Assembly: GCA_002706365.1 (NCBI GenBank) | Contig: PALM01000008.1 | Location: 1 to 64,000 of the forward strand | DNA from: Flavobacteriales bacterium | GTDB taxonomy: Bacteria; Bacteroidota; Bacteroidia; Flavobacteriales_E; Vicingaceae | Reading direction: 5' to 3' | DNA length: 64,000 bases | Shown: piece by piece, positions 62,355 to 64,000 of the stretch | Numbering within the stretch: the stretch's first letter is position 1 | Layout: every line of letters begins with the position of its first letter | Program-made: the position numbers and the translations under genes | Notes under the pieces: model-generated | Database searches by the model: none | Told to the model about the DNA's origin: nothing | Seen by the model: only the letters and a program-made list of their open reading frames with translations

Positions 62355-62459
62355 CTCTCCTTACTACTTATTCCTTACTCCTTACTCCTTACTCCTTACT
62401 CCTTACTCCTTACTCCTAAATTCACATCTCATCTCCCAACTCCCAAATCCCTTATCTTT
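62355..62459. repeat. 15-unit heptad array ending at the yitT-like -7 box
   Basis: Fifteen units in register. TACTCCT is repeated exactly six times (62376-62417), followed by AAATTCA, CATCTCA, TCTCCCA, ACTCCCA, AATCCCT and TATCTTT. The last unit is the putative -7 box, and the ATG is at 62465. Confidence 0.95.
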
Positions 62460-62460
62460 A
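62453..62460 (+). promoter_or_regulatory. Candidate -7 box of yitT-like gene
   Basis: TATCTTTA lies 4 bp before the ATG and is formed by the last heptad of the upstream array. Confidence 0.4.
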
Positions 62461-62464
62461 CAAG

Positions 62465-63445
62465 ATGAATCCATTCTGGACAACGGTACTGCTAAAGCAG
62501 ATAAATAGAGGGAAATCAGCTAAAGACACGAAACAAAAAAGCAGCTCAGTTTCAGATTATCGACTGGGGAAAGCTTATCGAGAAATGAAGGTGGTTGCCA
62601 AGGGGAATGTCAAGGATTTTACCCTCATTCTCTTTGGTATTTTCTCCGCTGCTTTTGGCTTTAAAGGATTCTTGCTCACCAATCATTTCATTGATGGCGG
62701 AGCTACCGGTATTGCCCTGCTAACTTCCGCTGTAAGTGGCTACCCACTCTATCTTCTTATCATTCTGGTCAACCTTCCCTTTATCATCATGGGATATAAG
62801 ATCATGGGAAAACGCTTTACCGTCAAGACCGTCCTTGCCATTATCGGCTTGGCCATTATTCTTGCTTTAGTGGAATTTCCCAATGTCACCAACGATAATT
62901 TATTAGTTGCTGTATTTGGTGGCTTCTTTCTGGGAGCGGGCATTGGATTCTCGATCAGAGGAGGAGCAGTAATTGATGGTACAGAGATACTTGCCATTTA
63001 TATGAGTAGAAAGTTTGGAACTACCATCGGTGATATCATTATTATCATCAATGTGATCATCTTTCTTTCTGCGGCTTATCTTTTGGGTATCGATATTGCC
63101 CTATACTCCATGATCACCTATTTGGCAGCTTCAAGAACTCTGGATTTCATTGTAGAGGGATTGGATGAATACATTGGGGTAACCATCGTTTCAAATCACA
63201 GTGAAGACATTCGCAAAATGATCATCACCAAGCTGGGAAGAGGGGTAACCATTTATAAGGGTAAGAGAGGAATGACCAATCAGGGGGAAGATCAGGAAGT
63301 GGATATCGTCTACACTGTAATCACCCGTTTGGAAATCAACAAACTGAATTTGGAAGTCGAGAAGATCGAACCTTCTGCATTCATTGTCATGCATACCATC
63401 AAGGATACCAAGGGTGGTATGATCAAGAAGAAAGCGTTTAAGTAA
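62465..63445 (+). CDS. YitT-family membrane protein
   Basis: A 326-residue YitT (DUF161/DUF2179) protein. A basic cytosolic N-terminus of ~55 residues precedes about five or six transmembrane helices, with the family motif TNHFIDGGATGIALL and RGGAVIDGTEILAIY. The C-terminal DUF2179 domain has GRGVTIYKGKRGM. Function of the family is unknown; transport or sensing is proposed. The N-terminal extension with KQKSSSVSDYRLGK is longer than in Bacillus relatives. It stands alone. Confidence 0.9.
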   Translation: MNPFWTTVLLKQINRGKSAKDTKQKSSSVSDYRLGKAYREMKVVAKGNVKDFTLILFGIFSAAFGFKGFLLTNHFIDGGATGIALLTSAVSGYPLYLLIILVNLPFIIMGYKIMGKRFTVKTVLAIIGLAIILALVEFPNVTNDNLLVAVFGGFFLGAGIGFSIRGGAVIDGTEILAIYMSRKFGTTIGDIIIIINVIIFLSAAYLLGIDIALYSMITYLAASRTLDFIVEGLDEYIGVTIVSNHSEDIRKMIITKLGRGVTIYKGKRGMTNQGEDQEVDIVYTVITRLEINKLNLEVEKIEPSAFIVMHTIKDTKGGMIKKKAFK

Positions 63446-63640
63446 GATTATAGAGTTTAGCCATTTATAGTTCTTTGCGAACCTTTGAGCTTGCCTGCTG
63501 AAGGCAGGAAACCATTGTGAACCCTTGTGTCATAACAACATTTATAGCTATTTCACGAAGGTTCACTAAGGCGCTTCGCTTACTCAAGGGATCTCAAAGA
63601 GATTTTCAAAATATCTTATCGAACTCCATACCCTATTCGC

Positions 63641-63724
63641 CAAACTCAAACTCCAATCTTTCATATCTCATATTTCGTATTTCATCTCCCTTCTCCAAAC
63701 TCCAAAACAAGCCTTATATTTAGG
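63641..63724. repeat. 12-unit heptad array upstream of the last gene
   Basis: Twelve units: CAAACTC, AAACTCC, AATCTTT, CATATCT, CATATTT, CGTATTT, CATCTCC, CTTCTCC, AAACTCC, AAAACAA, GCCTTAT, ATTTAGG. The -7-like TATATTTA (63715-63722) lies in the last two. Confidence 0.85.
63715..63722 (+). promoter_or_regulatory. Candidate -7 box of the last gene
   Basis: TATATTTA followed by G resembles TAnnTTTG, 22 bp before the ATG. Confidence 0.4.
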
Positions 63725-63744
63725 ATCCATTTAAACAAAGAAAT

Positions 63745-64000
63745 ATGAAAGTCCTATTAAGCGCAATAATCATTCTTTTTTCTGCAACAACAATCATTGC
63801 ACAAGAAGAAGATAAAGGAATGAAGATTGAATTCAAGATCAGTGTGATCCAAACACCAGATAGTCTTTTACTCAATTGTGAAGAAGGCTGCAATTGGCAG
63901 AAATTAGCATTTAGCTATCAAGAAGGTGACATCTTCATGTTGGATCAAAAAGGTGGTGGTGCAGTTTCGTACAACAAAGATGGTACGATCAACTATGAGA
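63745..64000 (+). CDS. Exported protein of unknown function (cut by window end)
   Basis: Only the first 85 codons are seen. A signal peptide ending TIIAQ is followed by an acidic stretch (EEDKGMKIEFK) and a segment LLLNCEEGCNWQKLAFSY with two Cys residues four apart, possibly a disulphide. The frame is open to the window edge. No family is recognised. Confidence 0.7.
   Translation, partial: MKVLLSAIIILFSATTIIAQEEDKGMKIEFKISVIQTPDSLLLNCEEGCNWQKLAFSYQEGDIFMLDQKGGGAVSYNKDGTINYE

Larger units (their letters stand above)
63446..63744. other. 299-bp repeat-rich spacer
   Basis: No gene is supported. It has a TTTGCGAACC/GGTTCACTAAGG imperfect inverted repeat (63473-63570), a GCCTGCTGAAGGCAGG hairpin near 63493, then a heptad array at 63641-63724. 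Confidence 0.55.

Noticed and set aside
1-64000. tRNA, rRNA or riboswitch
   Set aside because: No cloverleaf with a 3' acceptor pattern, no rRNA-like conserved block and no recognisable riboswitch core were found by eye; weak or unusual ones could be missed.

Overview
The window comes from a member of the Bacteroidota, most likely a marine or aquatic Flavobacteriales bacterium. The evidence is a type IX secretion gene (porQ next to cmk), two secreted proteins with type IX C-terminal sorting tails, a PorE-like OmpA protein, a CBM9/DUF5916 outer-membrane protein, a CzcA pump fused to a TolC-like domain, promoter boxes of the TAnnTTTG type, and an almost complete lack of Shine-Dalgarno sequences. 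No rRNA, tRNA, CRISPR array, phage or transposase was seen. Most genes are chromosomal housekeeping or envelope genes.

Layout. 0.1-8 kb (minus strand): a BNR-propeller secreted protein, an ABC1/UbiB kinase with a TetR-fold partner, and a DUF5916 protein. 8.5-16 kb: YceI, a sterol-desaturase-type hydroxylase, a type IX cargo protein, a lipoprotein/coiled-coil pair followed by a DUF1643 gene with no normal start codon, then SPFH, bestrophin and a lipoprotein resembling peptidylglycine hydroxylating monooxygenase (PHM). 16-24 kb: rpsA with a long basic tail, ispH, an SRPBCC protein, porQ-cmk, a beta-barrel protein and a DUF4920 lipoprotein. 24-31 kb: an OmpA/PD40 protein, an AsmA-like protein and a dicarboxylate symporter in one minus-strand run, then aroC. 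31.7-37.3 kb: hutI-hutG-ftcD (lower histidine degradation to glutamate) coupled to a membrane patatin-like lipase. 37.7-48.4 kb: an arylsulfotransferase, a TPR protein, lplA, a LamG type IX cargo protein, an LDH/MDH-like dehydrogenase, a four-helix-bundle membrane protein, a beta-barrel protein and a DUF5117-type zinc protease. 48.5-56.5 kb: an SDR, a tightly coupled polyamine operon (arginine decarboxylase, agmatinase, deoxyhypusine-synthase-like protein), a GNAT, an aspartic-protease-like lipoprotein, an isoaspartyl peptidase and a small membrane protein. 56.7-64 kb: a heavy-metal RND efflux system (CzcA-TolC fusion plus adaptor), YitT, and the start of a secreted protein cut by the window edge.

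The most striking signal is in the spacers. More than twenty spacers carry degenerate tandem arrays with a strict 7-bp period, up to 17 units in register without an indel, in many unit sequences (CTTACTC, TTTCACA, GAATCTA, TGGAGTA, CGATAGC and others). They follow a strand rule. Purine-rich heptads begin at or next to the stop codon on the sense strand, and pyrimidine-rich heptads precede start codons. Between two co-directional genes the order is purine then pyrimidine, so a read-through RNA could fold in heptad register. In five genes a CTAG-rich heptad module sits on the stop codon, and three unrelated proteins end in tails encoded by it (LESRT or LEPRI). Period-7 short tandem repeats are known from cyanobacteria (STRR elements). 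I do not know of a description of this gene-bracketing arrangement in Bacteroidota, so it is the main candidate for something new here.

Other dispersed elements fill the longer spacers: a nested ~60-bp palindrome in three copies, a 50-bp exact direct repeat on both sides of the arylsulfotransferase gene, a 66-bp duplication after the PHM-like gene, and a 22-bp sequence present in opposite orientations 39 kb apart. All functional calls rest on motifs and architecture read by eye, without database searches.
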